Shown: positions 11,766 through 22,573 of the stretch, one piece after another
Layout: each line of letters opens with the position of its first letter
Position numbering within the stretch: the stretch's first letter is position 1
From: Apoda limacodes
Taxonomy: Eukaryota; Arthropoda; Insecta; Lepidoptera; Limacodidae
Length of the DNA stretch: 64,000 bases
Reading direction: 5' to 3'
Assembly (NCBI GenBank): GCA_946406115.1
Contig: OX291545.1
Span: forward strand, 25,291,153-25,355,152
The notes under the pieces: generated by a model
What the model saw: only the letters and a program-made list of their open reading frames with translations
What the model was told of the DNA's origin: nothing
The model's database searches: none
Translations under genes and position numbers: made by a program

Positions 11766-13137
11766 TTTTGCAAACTCTTTGTATTTTGTTCGTTAATCTC
11801 GTTAACGATTTTCTTCGAATTACTTTTACTTTATGCCACATAAAACCTTATCATTTTGATACTAAAATACATACTATTTTTGGTATCTAACTGTAAAAAT
11901 AATTAATTTTTAATTACCACTGATAATTTAACACAAAAGGGTTATTTAAAAAGCCTTATATCATGGTTTCCATATTTATATACATCCTGACAATTAAATT
12001 TAAAATTCTACATATGTAGCCTAGCTAGGTAACGAAAAATTTGCTAAGAACATAAGAACACGAGGTAAAGGGCTCAGTGAATAAAAAAGCATTCACAGAA
12101 ATAACAGACTATTTAAACCCAAAAGTTTATTTCAAAGCAATTAAAACATTATAGACGTCATCTATTAATACTCGTACGTGGTATATATAGGTAGATATTA
12201 TAGTGATTGGAATATCTTTCCTATGCGCGTTTATGCTAAATGCATTAGAGTAGGATTCCAAAATTGTATTAACTGTTCAAAACAATACTAATAATTGGAT
12301 ATTCCCGATCAGATACATAACAAAATATTGTGTTTACACCGCTGCCCCAAACGCTCGTTTGCATCACACCAGCCACTCCATGCAACGCGACTCATTACTC
12401 TACTAATGGAGACTGTAATGAACCAATCTAACTGATTGCTCTCGAATCTTCACTATGCTGATTTGAAAGCCCCGCAATACTTCTGCCTCTTAATTAAATA
12501 TACCTAATCAAAGGAAAGTGGTTCGCAAAGTTACGAAAACTAAATTGCGAACGAAGCAAAAACCGGAATCTTGATTAAAACTTAAGTCAACAGCATTCAA
12601 ACTCCCACGAAATATTAATAGACATTAGGTACTCGATTTAATCAGCAGTATTTCGTCCAATGATCCGCAGTAATTTAGCACCAAATTAAATTTTGTTTGA
12701 CGTCTTGACGCGCGGGCAGGCACTAATCACTGTGCCAAGGTTAAGCCTCGATTCCACCAACTTCACCAATTCCAATTTGGAACCGAGTTTGCGTTACTGT
12801 GGAAGTTAAATTAAAAGGGCCACGGTAATTTTCTTGGCAAACATAATGAATAATTAATGCAATATGGAATTTGGATTATAAAAGAGAACTCGTTTTCTCT
12901 TCTGCAAGCCGGGTAATGTGTAACAAGCGACATATTTATATTTCTTAATTTTGTGTGTTTTAGTAATTGGATCCCGCTTTGTTTTCGCCCTTATCTTTGT
13001 CATATATTTCGGTTGATTCTCCCAACCCTTTTTGGCTGACAATTAATATTTGTAAAGTAAAATTGTCTTGATGTTGCTTTTTGAACAAAATCATCCGAGT
13101 TCCCATAGAGCAATTTATTCGAGTTCGTTTCATTTTT
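11766..13137. other. Non-coding with two balanced-composition patches
   Basis: No gene. The patches at about 12,345-12,500 and 12,690-12,840 are less AT-rich than the flanks and not repetitive here; the first includes 'ctctactaatggag'. They may be conserved elements. The rest is AT-rich filler. Confidence 0.35.
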
Positions 13138-14330
13138 AGGGTTCCGTACCCAAAGGGTAAAAACGGGACCCTATTACTAAGACTCCGCTGTCCTTCCGTC
13201 TGTCACCAGACTGTATCTCATGAACCGTGATAGTTAGACAGTTGAAATTATCACTGATGATGTTCCCAGCCGCGTCCGTCGAACAGATGTGGCTCAGACT
13301 GAACGCCAACGGTACGCCACTTGCGATCGGTACCGCTTACCGCCCGCCGTGGCTCGATGTTGAGACGGTTTTTGACGCACTGACTGACACGATAACATCA
13401 CTGTCTAACAACGATCACATTATTTTATTGGGAGATTTTAACATAAATTTACTAACTAATAATTTTAATTACTCTAGATTTAACAATTTTACACAGTACT
13501 GCAGGTTAACACAATACGTTAAAAGGCCCACACATTTGTAGCGATACATCAGTAATTAATATAACCGGTAATCATATTCCTGACCTTAGCAGCCACGCTT
13601 TTTTGACATGCGAATTAAATGTTAAAAAACCAAAGCCGTGCCCGCGTAAATTCGCATTTCGTCCATTGAAAGATATCGACCTAAACCTCTTTCAACATGC
13701 ACTTGAGTCTATTAAATGGGAAACAATTCAAAGTTCGCCCGACGTTAATACTATGGTATCGGCCCTTAACAATGCCATTCTTTATTTGTATGATATCTTT
13801 GCACCTTTTAAAACAGTGACCACCAGGGAAAATTCTCACCCTTGGATAACCTGTACGATAAGGGGAATGATGCAACTGCGAAATGAGGTTCAGTGGCGTT
13901 ACCGTGAGACGGGGTTGGCACAACCCAAGGAATATTACAAAGAGCTCAAGAGGTGTGTTAACTCGGCTATCCACAATGAATAACAAGCATATTTCAATCA
14001 ACACGTAAACAGTAACCTTAACGACTCTGGAGCTCTTTGGAATAACCTGAAACGCACCATTAATGTCTCCGACAAGTCCATTGATGCTGAAATTCCTGAT
14101 AATATTAAAGACCCGGATAAATAAACTTACGTTTTTGTTATATCCTATACAACAAATGTGAGTTTAACCCGTTTTTGCTCAATATTGATATCGGCAACAT
14201 AAATAATTAAAATAAAACAAATATTTAAAGGCGGCTCCCATACAATAAACGTGTTTTTTTTGCCGTTTTTATTGATAATGGTACGGGACCCTTCGTGCGC
14301 GAGTCCGACTTGCACTTTGCCTATTTTTAA
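13138..14330. repeat. Lepidopteran 'ggttccgtaccc' repeat, split by a LINE insertion
   Basis: The left part (13,138-13,262) reads gggttccgtacccaaag, then gggaccctattactaag and the 'ctgtcaccagactgtatctc' and 'gttgaaat' phrases. The right part (about 14,130-14,330) resumes with 'atattgatatcggcaac', 'ggcggctcccatacaa' and 'gtacgggacccttcg', and ends 'gcgagtccgacttgcac'. The uninterrupted order of these phrases is visible in the reverse-oriented copy at 41,405-41,830, so the material in between is a nested insertion. Non-coding. Confidence 0.7.
13227..14125 (+). pseudogene. LINE endonuclease fragment (nested, broken)
   Basis: Frames at 13,227-13,541 and 13,603-13,983 encode the C-terminal half of an APE-type endonuclease of a non-LTR retrotransposon. 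'GTAYRPP' and 'ILLGDFNINLL' are the diagnostic endonuclease motifs (the GDFN aspartate and asparagine are catalytic in the family), followed by an SDH-like 'DHIPDLSSHA' and a linker with 'HPWITCTIRGMMQLRN' that normally precedes the reverse transcriptase. The N-terminal endonuclease and the whole RT are missing, and the two frames are separated by a frameshift near 13,541. Apparently inserted into the repeat that surrounds it. Clade: Jockey/I-like, not resolved. Confidence 0.8.
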
Positions 14331-14724
14331 GGGTAGTAATGGTACCTGATAGCTATGGTAAGACTTCGCTGTCTATTTTTCGGTAGGTCCCAGTCGTTTA
14401 TCTCAACCGTCTCATTAATTTTACCGTTGAAAAAGATATCAGAGTTACAAGGACAGCGGTAAAGTAAAAGGTTAGGTGCGATACCTTCTATCCTTCTAAA
14501 CTGTATTTATTTATTCTTTTGCATAATTTATTAGGAGCACAAAAGATACAAATTCTCACGTTCGCTTCGAAGTTTTCTAGCCATAATATTTTTTTTGAAG
14601 TAGGAAGTATTCTGAATATTACGAGCTAATATTACAAAAAAAAAATTCTATTGATTTTGAAGTAGTGTCATTATCTCCTTCTAAGAAACTTAAAAAATTG
14701 GATACATTAAGAAGCTGTGACCCA
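14331..14724. other. Non-coding; weak continuation of the same repeat family
   Basis: The first 120 bases (gacttcgctgtct, tttcggtaggtccc, tatctcaaccg) look like another degraded copy of the 'ggttccgtaccc' repeat. The remainder is AT-rich with nothing recognised. Confidence 0.35.
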
Positions 14725-14993
14725 GTCACATTCGTCTATCGGAAACGATACATAAGGTTAAGCAACGTCGAGCGTGGTTGATACCTGGAGGGGTAACCGC
14801 CTAGTGGCATATTTTCCCGAGCTCCTCCGTGGATAGAGCATCCTAAAGAACACGTAATATCGGTTTTGCCACGTCATGATATACAGCGTTGAACAAAGTC
14901 AACGGCCTTCCATTATGGATGGCTTAAAGACTCAGTCGAAAGGCCACGTATCGACTTATGCTAAATAAAACATTATTGCAAAAAAAAAAAAAA
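14725..14993 (+). repeat. 5S rRNA-derived SINE with poly(A) tail
   Basis: Positions 14,731-14,805 follow 5S rRNA: the box A region 'ggttaagcaacgtcg' at 14,756-14,770, then 'agcgtggttgatacctgg' and the box C-like 'ggggtaaccgcctag'. A tail of about 170 bases follows (gagctcctccgtgg, gtcatgatatacagc, ggccacgtatcgac), ending in a 14-base A run at 14,980-14,993. The tail start is shared with the copy at 700-1,005. A 5S head, a unique tail and a poly(A) tract make this a SINE3-like retroposon: Pol III transcribed, mobilised by a LINE partner. It is not a functional 5S gene, because conserved bases are substituted and the 3' end of 5S is replaced. Confidence 0.8.
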
Positions 14994-15349
14994 TTACATA
15001 ATATACTAAACTGTTTTATCTTATAAATGGCATCGACTGGCACGTTTACCTTTCCACTTCATTAGTTCAATCATCAAGTAGAACTAGTTCATTATCAGTT
15101 TTTTTTTTTAGTTTTACATATTAGTAAATTTGTGAAGCAACGAATTCTAGCTTTGCCTACGTCCTACATCTCCTCACTTGGCTCGTGTACGACACGTCTC
15201 ATGCGATCGGCATTGCTAGTTCGAATTCAATCAGTTCCGAAGTCAACATAAGGCACATGATTTATGATCGACACAAATCGAACTTTCTAACAAACAATAT
15301 CGTATTCGAGCTGTACGTGGGATACGCTACGAGTAGTATATCAATATTG

Positions 15350-15605
15350 CAGGAGCTATTAATACGTCCGTCTCATGTGCGGGCCGCGGGTAGGTACCCC
15401 TGTCTCCCCCAAACCCGTAGCGCCCGGTACCCCCTTCCCGTTTCGTCTCTCTTAATTGAATGAGGAGCGGGAATTGTTTCCCAAAATGAAACAATTAATT
15501 GTGCAACGGCTATTCCGCCTTACATGGATAATACGTTCGTTTATGGCCTAACGCGACTATGTACTGAATTTACTGTAGGAAATTGTAAACATAGAGCCGA
15601 TAGAC
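15350..15605. promoter_or_regulatory. Paralogous non-coding element alpha, copy 1
   Basis: Core at 15,440-15,545: 'cttaattgaatgagg', then 'cgggaattgtttccc', 'aaaatgaaacaattaatt', 'gtgcaacggctattcc' and 'acatggataatacgttc'. The same words in the same order occur at 29,740-29,965 and 43,700-43,995, whereas the outer flanks do not match. ATTGTTT (15,473-15,479) and AAACAAT (15,489-15,495) form an inverted pair with a 9-base spacer, resembling a paired Sox/HMG site. No TIRs, tail or coding remnant is visible, so a transposon origin is not indicated. A candidate duplicated enhancer or silencer. An overlapping open frame (15,185-15,463) shows no domain. Confidence 0.6.
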
Positions 15606-17340
15606 GTATAATTGCCATTTCTTCGTTTTCTGTTGCTATTTGTGGTTTCCAGATAAAATTAGATAGCTATTTTAATACGACGAAGATGATACTTTTGAGT
15701 TTACTGAGTATATTTGTAGTATGTACAAACAGGATATACTTAATTATTTATATTTTTTAGGGTTCCTTAGTCTATCATATAGGTACAGTTTTATCATGTT
15801 CGTCTATCTGTTAGTATATATTTACTTTTAGAGGATACCATTCGCTTCGCCTCGCAGCGTGTTTCATTCATAGAAATTTCCCACTAAACTTAAAATTTTA
15901 AACAATTGTTCTAGTAATAAATATCTTGCTCTGCAGCTTTCAGCTGACAGTTTTTTATTTAATTGTATAGATTAAAAATTATACAGGATTCTAACAAAGT
16001 GAAAACTGAAAGAAGTAAAAAAAATTACGGGTACTCACCGTAGTTGTTAGATACGTAATGTAATGGTTCTTAAAAATCGTTTTACATTTTCTAAGCAAGT
16101 TATTTTGTCAGTTTTCATGTGTATACCTAAACATGGTCTATAACCTTAAACATTGTTCCGTAAATCTAAAAAATACCAACATATCAGCATGTAGAACGAA
16201 CTTACAATAAGCATTATGACGACTAACAATAGTCAAAATACAAACTTTTAACCGCGAAGAAAAAAACACATAGCATCAAATTGTATTTGTATTGTATTGT
16301 ATAAGATGTTTGGGTACATTTTTCCTTGATTTATTTTTTAGTACATTTACTGGAAGTTTGTATGTTTCGCGATCGCAAGGATTGTGCGAGCGTAGGGCGG
16401 GCGGCCCTCAATCACAGGAAGTGCGCCATCTCATCGCGGAAGTGGTTTGTTTTGTTGTCTCTCTCGCACTACAACTTTCAGCCGGCTGTAAGCTTGCACC
16501 GTTAATGTACGCGTTCGTCTGATATGTGATTGAATGCATTTTTGTTAATAAATTACTCACTATATTGAATTGAGCCGTATTGATTACTTTGCATTCAACT
16601 ATGAAAACTAAATGCTACTTAAGTATTAAGTTACATGAAATTTATTAATTTAGAAAGCATTTTAGGTTTTGCGAATAAAACTATCAAAAACTTTGATGAA
16701 ACAGATTTATTTTTAGATTTTTGGATTGGAACAAATGTATTTTTACAAAAAAAAATAACTTAAAAAACTTAATGTGATAATAACCGTCTTCTACTATAAC
16801 TAATATTCAAACTATGATTTTTTAGCCATCATCCCTTAACAGCTACAAATTCTCAGTACCTATCTGCAATTAAGAGCCAGTACTAAGGGACAGAAAACTT
16901 GAGTAAAAACAAGGTTGACGATGTAATTGAGCGTGCGTCAGTCTCACGCTACATCTCAACTCACTGAGATTTACATTGAAATACATGAAATGAATCTAAT
17001 AAATAACATTATTGTTATCAAAAAATGCTTTTTCTTAGGGTTTTAGGCACTTTTCCGGTAATGATTTAGCAAAGTTGTAATCAGGCTTAGAACTTTAAAG
17101 ATTTCTATGCCAAAACTTAAAAAAAAAAACAGTGAAAAAGGGTCAGCTTAGACATTTTTTTTATCGAACAAAAGTTCATTCATCGTGTTTTCGTGTTCAG
17201 GGTTCGAGCATATCCCGAAGAACACAGTTATTAAATTTTAGTCTGCTGCTGAGTGGATCCGAAGAAAAATTTGCCAAATAAAATTAATTTTAGGTAGTAT
17301 ATATAGCCTCTTAAATTGTAACAATCATTAAAATTTAAAA
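15606..17340. other. Non-coding; GC patch at 16,350-16,520
   Basis: No supported gene. The patch at 16,350-16,520 (gcgggcggccctcaatcac, ccatctcatcgcgg, gccggctgtaagc) is a possible regulatory island. It sits inside an open frame at 16,292-16,522 without a recognisable domain. The rest is AT-rich. Confidence 0.35.
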
Positions 17341-17344
17341 CAGT

Positions 17345-17540
17345 GTCTGCCGAGCTGTTACTGAACTATGTGGCCGCCGCTTTCAGTCTTAGCCGACCGC
17401 TTACCGCTTGGGCCACTGCCGACGTGTGAAATTCAAACGATTTTCGTCTAATACTGATAAAGCGGCGAAGACCCTGACTGTCCACATATTGCTACAGACA
17501 GACTAAAACGTATACACCCTTATGTTTTGTCAGGGATCTA
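17345..17540 (-). repeat. Possible degenerate tRNA-headed SINE
   Basis: On the minus strand the words 'gtggcccaagcgg' and 'aagcggtcgg' resemble a class II tRNA A box (TGGCCgAGcGG). A convincing B box and tail are lacking. It may be a remote relative of family A at 44,484 (gtggccgagggg). Confidence 0.35.
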
Positions 17541-18111
17541 CAACCGGTTTTAGTAGTGATGGACTTCATCTATCATGTGATCTTGAACATATAAAAATTT
17601 ATTGGCAATTTGTATCCAAACTCGTAAAATTGTGTTCGAAAAACTTTCAAACAGTATTGGAACTAGATTCCTGATGAGACCACAGACCACACACATTTGA
17701 ACCAATTTGTATAGATTATGAATGTCCAATAAAAACATTGAACTGGGAACTTTTTATTGCCCTCAGAATGTTAATTCGGTTTTTTATTACACCTAATTCA
17801 TTAGCAGACACTTCTTGCCATGTTTTCGCTTGCTCCTGCATATTCATTTTTTGATACAATCACACGACCCAAGTCATATTAAAGAAATAGGCGGTGTTGA
17901 CACAAGTGCGTCAACAAATGCACATGAAATATACCAATGTCATGGAACATGTTTTGTGTCATTATTCATATATTTCCATACGTAAATAACAAATTGCGTC
18001 GCATTGTTTTGTGACATCGGTCATCAAGCCAATGTCAATTAAATATAAAATTAAAAATTGCAAATGTATGTTTATTTGATGAATGGTGTTTGGCCAACAT
18101 AATATATGTAT

Positions 18112-18275
18112 TTATACACACACGCTGTCTAGTCCCAAGCTAAGCAATGCTGTGGGAACGACAACTCTTACAAATACATATAGGTACCCGGACTAAAAGC
18201 TAAACATAAAAAAGTGTTAGTTTTCATGTCGGGGATCGAACTTGCGCCCCCTATAATATTATAAATAGCAGATCA
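18112..18275 (-). repeat. tRNA-derived SINE (family B), partial copy
   Basis: Read on the + strand it shows the family words 'agtcccaagctaagcaa', 'acaaatacatat' and 'ggggatcgaacttgcgcc'. The last is the complement of a tRNA B box. The copy stops before the A-box part. It lies in tandem with the fuller copy at 18,335-18,545. Confidence 0.65.
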
Positions 18276-18334
18276 CTGAAATAAGTCATTGTCATAAGAA
18301 TGTAAATAAATACATAAATAAGTATTTTTGGTCA

Positions 18335-18545
18335 TAACGCACAGTGCTATCTGGTCCCAAGCTAAGCAAAGCTTGTACAAATACATATCTGTACTGTTTC
18401 TTAATAAGTACATATTATGCATAGAAATACCGTTTTAAAACAAACACAAATTTTCATCACTTATATCTTTATATTGTGCGGGAATCAAACCCACGCCCCA
18501 CGATTCAGCAGTCGGGCTATTACCTACTGAGCCACGGAGCTGAAA
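18335..18545 (-). repeat. tRNA-derived SINE (family B), best-preserved head
   Basis: On the minus strand the last 65 bases read like a tRNA: box A-like 'tggctcagtagg', an anticodon-arm-like 'cccgactgctgaatcg', and box B-like 'gggtttgattccc'. The body contains 'ggtcccaagctaagcaaag' on the + strand. Four other copies are in the window (18,112; 31,347; 43,070; 54,990). The head lacks a proper acceptor stem and is fused to a common body, so it is a SINE and not a tRNA gene. Confidence 0.75.
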
Positions 18546-19764
18546 TAAAGTCATTTTATATTTTAGCGCTCTAAATTAATTACGTCCCACCAACATTCAG
18601 ACGTTATTATTAAATTACATTCCACTCCAGAATAGATTGTTATTTCAATTTAGGTCTGTAAAATTTGTAATGGTAAAATACAACACACTTTTATCATTAC
18701 TATACTTCTGCGGTATTGTCCCCGCCATAGGTCTGCATCATTTCAAGGAAGTTTCAAATTCTTTGCCAGCCACTGCTGGAATGATTTGCCATCACCATGT
18801 CGTACTGCTAAATCGAAATTAGCATTCATGAAACATTTCCTCTTGACCAATCAATTAAATATCTAGTCTGAATATCATAAAATAGTTCACCTTTTACTTT
18901 ATTTTAAACTGACCTTAGCAGTTTGCTGCTATTTTTTTTCTGGATTGATAATGAATGCCGACAGTAAACAGAAACAATTTTGATTGATAGTTTTATTCCA
19001 TAACTATATTTAAATGTTTATAGGTTATAGTCAATTTTCTCATTCAAAAATTTTATAAGTTTAAATTATAATAATAAGGATATCAGGTATTTTATTATTC
19101 ACACACATAATGTTCATGCGTAGATTGGTTGCTCTACAAAAGTAGTTTGACAATAGATTCCGACAAATAGAAATAATTTACTCGCTGTTTACCCCATATA
19201 CAAGTTTGAAGGTCATATAGCCATTTTTCATTCATAATCATAAATGTTTATGTCACGATAATAAGTTAGTAATAAGAAATACTTAACACTTTTATTGGAT
19301 TTGTTTGTTTACTCCGGCCATCAAGGTTCATAGATTAATAGAGTTGTGTTCGTTTTGTTTGTATTTGTCCTTAAGATCAGATTACGGTCTTAAATCATAC
19401 TGCCACAAATAACCGTAAAAAAAAATGTATTATATGTTATTTTTTTTGTTTTTATAAATATCGTCATGCTTGTAGTGATAATGGTTTAGATAAGTGGGTA
19501 GGTAATTTTTTACATATATATTTAACTGTCCAACGAGTCCATCGACCACGGTAGGTTCACACTGAAAATCAGTGCTGTGGCCATTGGTTACAGCGTATTT
19601 CTGAGTGTGAAGCCTGTTTGGACCCACATAGCTTATAAGATAATTAATATGTACTTAATTATTTTTTATAATTTCTTTTTTTTTCCTGCGTTTTTTGTTT
19701 ATCTACCATAAGTTATGTAAATAGTCCAAATAATTATTTTTCTTCTTCTTCTTCTTCATACTTT
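18546..19764. other. AT-rich non-coding stretch
   Basis: No gene or clear repeat recognised. A short cttcttcttctt run sits at about 19,742-19,757. Confidence 0.4.
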
Positions 19765-20005
19765 GTAAATATTTCATCACACTTACGCGTCAACACTGTC
19801 ATTACGTTCAGGTAAAGTGGGTGCTGAGGACTTAATTACTCCCACGAGCTTTTTCATAGTAAATTTTACTTTCCTTAAGGCAAAGTACAAGTTCATAGAA
19901 CTCACGGGCGGTAATGACGCGCCTATTCCATCAAGTATTTATAAAAGCTGTCTGTTCAAAATATGAACTACGCGCATACTAAGCGAGCAATTCAAGTTTT
20001 AACTT
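19765..20005 (+). promoter_or_regulatory. Paralogous non-coding element delta, copy 1
   Basis: The reverse complement of 49,195-49,435 aligns along the whole length. Shared words in order: 'tcacactt', 'actgtcattac', 'caggtaaag' with 'gggtgct', 'cttaattac', 'gtaaattttactttc', 'ggtaatgacgcgcctattc', 'ataaaagctgtctgttc' and 'gttttaact'. Flanks diverge outside this block. No TIRs, target duplication or poly(A) is visible. An inverted paralogous element lying about 2 kb upstream of the only exon; if conserved it is a prime enhancer candidate for that gene. Confidence 0.6.
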
Positions 20006-20159
20006 TTTTAGTTTATTAACGGTCCGTAACTATACCTGTAAACAAACAATATGTATAACAAAATGTTAAATATATAAAAATATATTTCACGTTTCGTATG
20101 AAGGTAATAAATAAATAATATATTAATAAATAAATAATTTTATAAATAAATGTCATGCT

Positions 20160-20560
20160 TTAGTACATAAAAAGACCTATTTTGAGTTCACAGTTTTATC
20201 AAGAATGGCGGCCATTTAAATATTTCAAATTTTTATTTTTTTTCGTTTTTTAATTTAATTTATATAGCTAAATATTTAAAAGGCCTACATTTTGAAAAAG
20301 ATTAAGTAAAGCAGTGGTAACTTTTAGTTATTATATTTGTATTTCAAATATTTCTGCCAAATTTTATTGAAATAACATCATAAATATATCATTAAGTTAT
20401 CAATTTTTTAAAGAAAATACAAAATTCAGCCGCCATCTTGGACTTTGACTGATTATCTCGGCCGGGATTGATGGGGATGTTGAGTATTTTAAAATAGACA
20501 CTTCTGACAGTATTATGCCCAAACAATTATTTTTGTTGTAATTTTGCCCAGGTCATAATT
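20160..20560. repeat. Possible degenerate inverted-repeat element
   Basis: 'caagaatggcggccattt' at about 20,200 and 'cagccgccatcttgg' at about 20,427 are partly complementary and bracket an AT-rich interior. The pair may be the remains of a MITE, but the edges are not clear. Confidence 0.25.
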
Positions 20561-20994
20561 TATTTAACTACACTAATGAGTTTGAAATGCAAAATATAAA
20601 AAAAAACAGAGAATTGAACAAAACTTTTTGATTCATAAATTCTCTAGATGTTTATATAGCGTTAGGAGTGTCTGCACTTCTATTCTTGCTGAGTTTATTA
20701 ATTTACTCGCAAATGTAATGAAAAACATTGTGCGTAACACTGGCAGTACAGAATATTACAAACTCGAGTCATTAACTCCTTAGCATCTGCAATACACAAT
20801 GTACTATTACAATAAATACAATAAGAGTAGCATAAAATTCAACTCCTAATTATAAGGTAGAATTTTAATTAATAAATATTAATAATCTCATAGTTTTGGA
20901 CAAATTACCAACAGGCTAAACTTACTGGTAGATTGCTGTAAATTACGCAGTAAAATAAAAAGTGTGGTTCTCAGACATGTGATACGATACGATT

Positions 20995-21150
20995 AAGTAA
21001 AGTGAACGAAGTAGGTACCTACTCTTGCGCCTTATTAGCGAGAAAGCCTCCTCGAAGGGTAGAGCGGGGAGTAAGAGATGATGCGCATTGGCCATTACTG
21101 TGATTAGACAAACTCCCCGCATCCCCCTGAATTCTTTAGTCGCTCTTATC
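20995..21150. promoter_or_regulatory. GC-richer island upstream of the exon
   Basis: A balanced-composition block (gcgccttattagcgag, gatgcgcattggccatt, ccccgcatccccctg) inside AT-rich sequence, about 700 bases before the splice acceptor. It has no coding pattern: the minus-strand open frame at 20,943-21,152 lacks any domain. A candidate intronic regulatory element. Confidence 0.3.
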
Positions 21151-21828
21151 ACATAAAACTTTGTGTCTATGTCGCTTTATAGGAGACTTCTAGAAAACAA
21201 TTTAACTAAGTATATATACAACTTGTCTAATATTTGTAGACAAGTAGACAAGACATTTTAAGACTTAGATATTTTTCTACGTCTATAAAGTGGTACTTCT
21301 TTCTCCTTAAGTGTCTGTTTTTAATGGATGTTTGCTTTTATGTATACTGAAAAAATAGATTAGCTAACAATAGCACAAATTTTATCTACTGGTAACATAA
21401 CTGGGGACTGCTTAACTAAATTGCTTATAATAGATAAACTGTTGAGTTATGTGCAGCAAATCAAATGTTTAATTATAACAAAGTTCAGTTATTACTAAGT
21501 AAATTTCGAATAGCTAAACCAGTTTTGTTATACTTTTTTTTCAGTGTAATTTAAAAAACCTGATAGGTATATTGTTGTTGTTTTTACCCCCATGATACTA
21601 AGCGGAAAGCATTAATTATATTTCTTGTTTGTTAGTATTAAAATACAAAAATATGCTCATTTAAAACTTTATTTAAAATTTAATGATTCCATCGAGTAAC
21701 TTTTCAACTCAACATTTACCACGAACGAATCAATAGGATTAAAATTGGTTTAGTTAATATCTTTGTAACCAAAAAACATACTTATTTTTCTTTATACATA
21801 CGAAAAACTTACTGTGTCTTACCCCAAA

Positions 21829-21844
21829 TCTTTCTTGTCTGCAG
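21829..21844 (+). other. 3' splice site (acceptor) of the terminal exon
   Basis: A pyrimidine-rich run (tctttcttgtctgcag) ends in the canonical AG at 21,843-21,844. It immediately precedes the open frame of the only credible exon and explains why that frame begins abruptly without a promoter-like region. Confidence 0.6.
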
Positions 21845-22096
21845 ATGATGGCGTGCTCATACCTCGCAGCAGTGGCTAAGCCGGCTTCTTCAGGAGCCGC
21901 GTGCTGGACCCCACCATCCTTACCTGTCGAAGGGCCTTCAAGCTTGTCTCTCATTCAACCATTTATGAGGCCACCAAGACCCCCAAGTCTGCTGAATACG
22001 ATACAAGCTCCTGAGCTGATGGAACCAGCCTTAGACCTATCGACAGCAGCCCTTAGGCCGCATCTCCCATCTCCTAAAAGTGACGCATGTCCCTAA
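21845..22096 (+). CDS. Terminal coding exon, probable transcription regulator C-terminus
   Basis: The exon encodes 83 residues to a TAA stop at 22,094-22,096. Its codons are GC-richer than everything around it and the frame is proline/serine/alanine-rich (PPRPPSLL, SSLSLIQPF), typical of a low-complexity C-terminal tail. Near the end, 'EPALDLSTAALRP' contains ALDLS, close to the PxDLS motif by which repressors recruit CtBP. This is a visible resemblance, not proof. The ATG ATG at the exon start could be an initiator, but the acceptor directly before it makes a phase-0 internal boundary more likely, with the upstream exons beyond the left edge or missed in the 21.8 kb. I do not recognise the family, and no zinc finger, homeodomain, T-box or HMG box is in this exon. 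The surrounding field of candidate regulatory islands suits a developmental gene. An alternative is an intact small 83-residue protein. Confidence 0.6.
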   Translation: MMACSYLAAVAKPASSGAACWTPPSLPVEGPSSLSLIQPFMRPPRPPSLLNTIQAPELMEPALDLSTAALRPHLPSPKSDACP

Positions 22097-22573
22097 GTGA
22101 AAGTGTTGTGCTAAGACAATTTGGATCTTAAAAAACTAAGCGAAATTATTACTCACCGCACCAGAACATTGCCATAAAAGCGGTTTATAATAATTTTTCT
22201 TTCTTTATCAGTGAAATGTTAAGTTATACTATAGTACCTAATACATATTTAATTTTGGTTGTGAACTTGGCAATTTTTGTAATAATATTTGCTGTTTTTT
22301 TGTAAATCGATTACGTTTCTCGTACTTGAGATTGAATTTAAATACGAAATGGTGTAGTTACAAAAAGACACGTTGAATACGGCATATCAGATTGAACAAG
22401 ATATAATTAATGTGTATGACTATTTACTTAAACTGGCATTACTTATTACTTGGAGGTTAAAACGACACGAAGTGTGAATGTAGCTGTTTATAAATCTGAA
22501 AGGCTGTTGCTTCAAGTGTTTTATGGTTTTAAAAAACAAAATTAACTAATTATTAGACTTATTAGCTTACTAA

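Noticed and set aside
14731..14810. Functional 5S rRNA gene
   Set aside because: Key positions are substituted, the 3' part of 5S is replaced by SINE tail, there is no T-run terminator directly after the 5S part, and a sister copy shares the tail.
15440..15545. Alpha core as a microRNA hairpin
   Set aside because: The inverted ATTGTTT/AAACAAT pair gives only a 7-bp stem with a 9-base loop, far too short for a pre-miRNA; no known Hox-cluster miRNA seed was seen.
15185..15760. Two plus-strand frames around alpha copy 1
   Set aside because: The homologous alpha copies 2 and 3 do not keep these frames open, so there is no coding constraint.
18480..18545. Possible tRNA gene on the minus strand
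   Set aside because: A and B boxes are recognisable, but no acceptor stem forms and the head continues into a repeated SINE body found in four other places.
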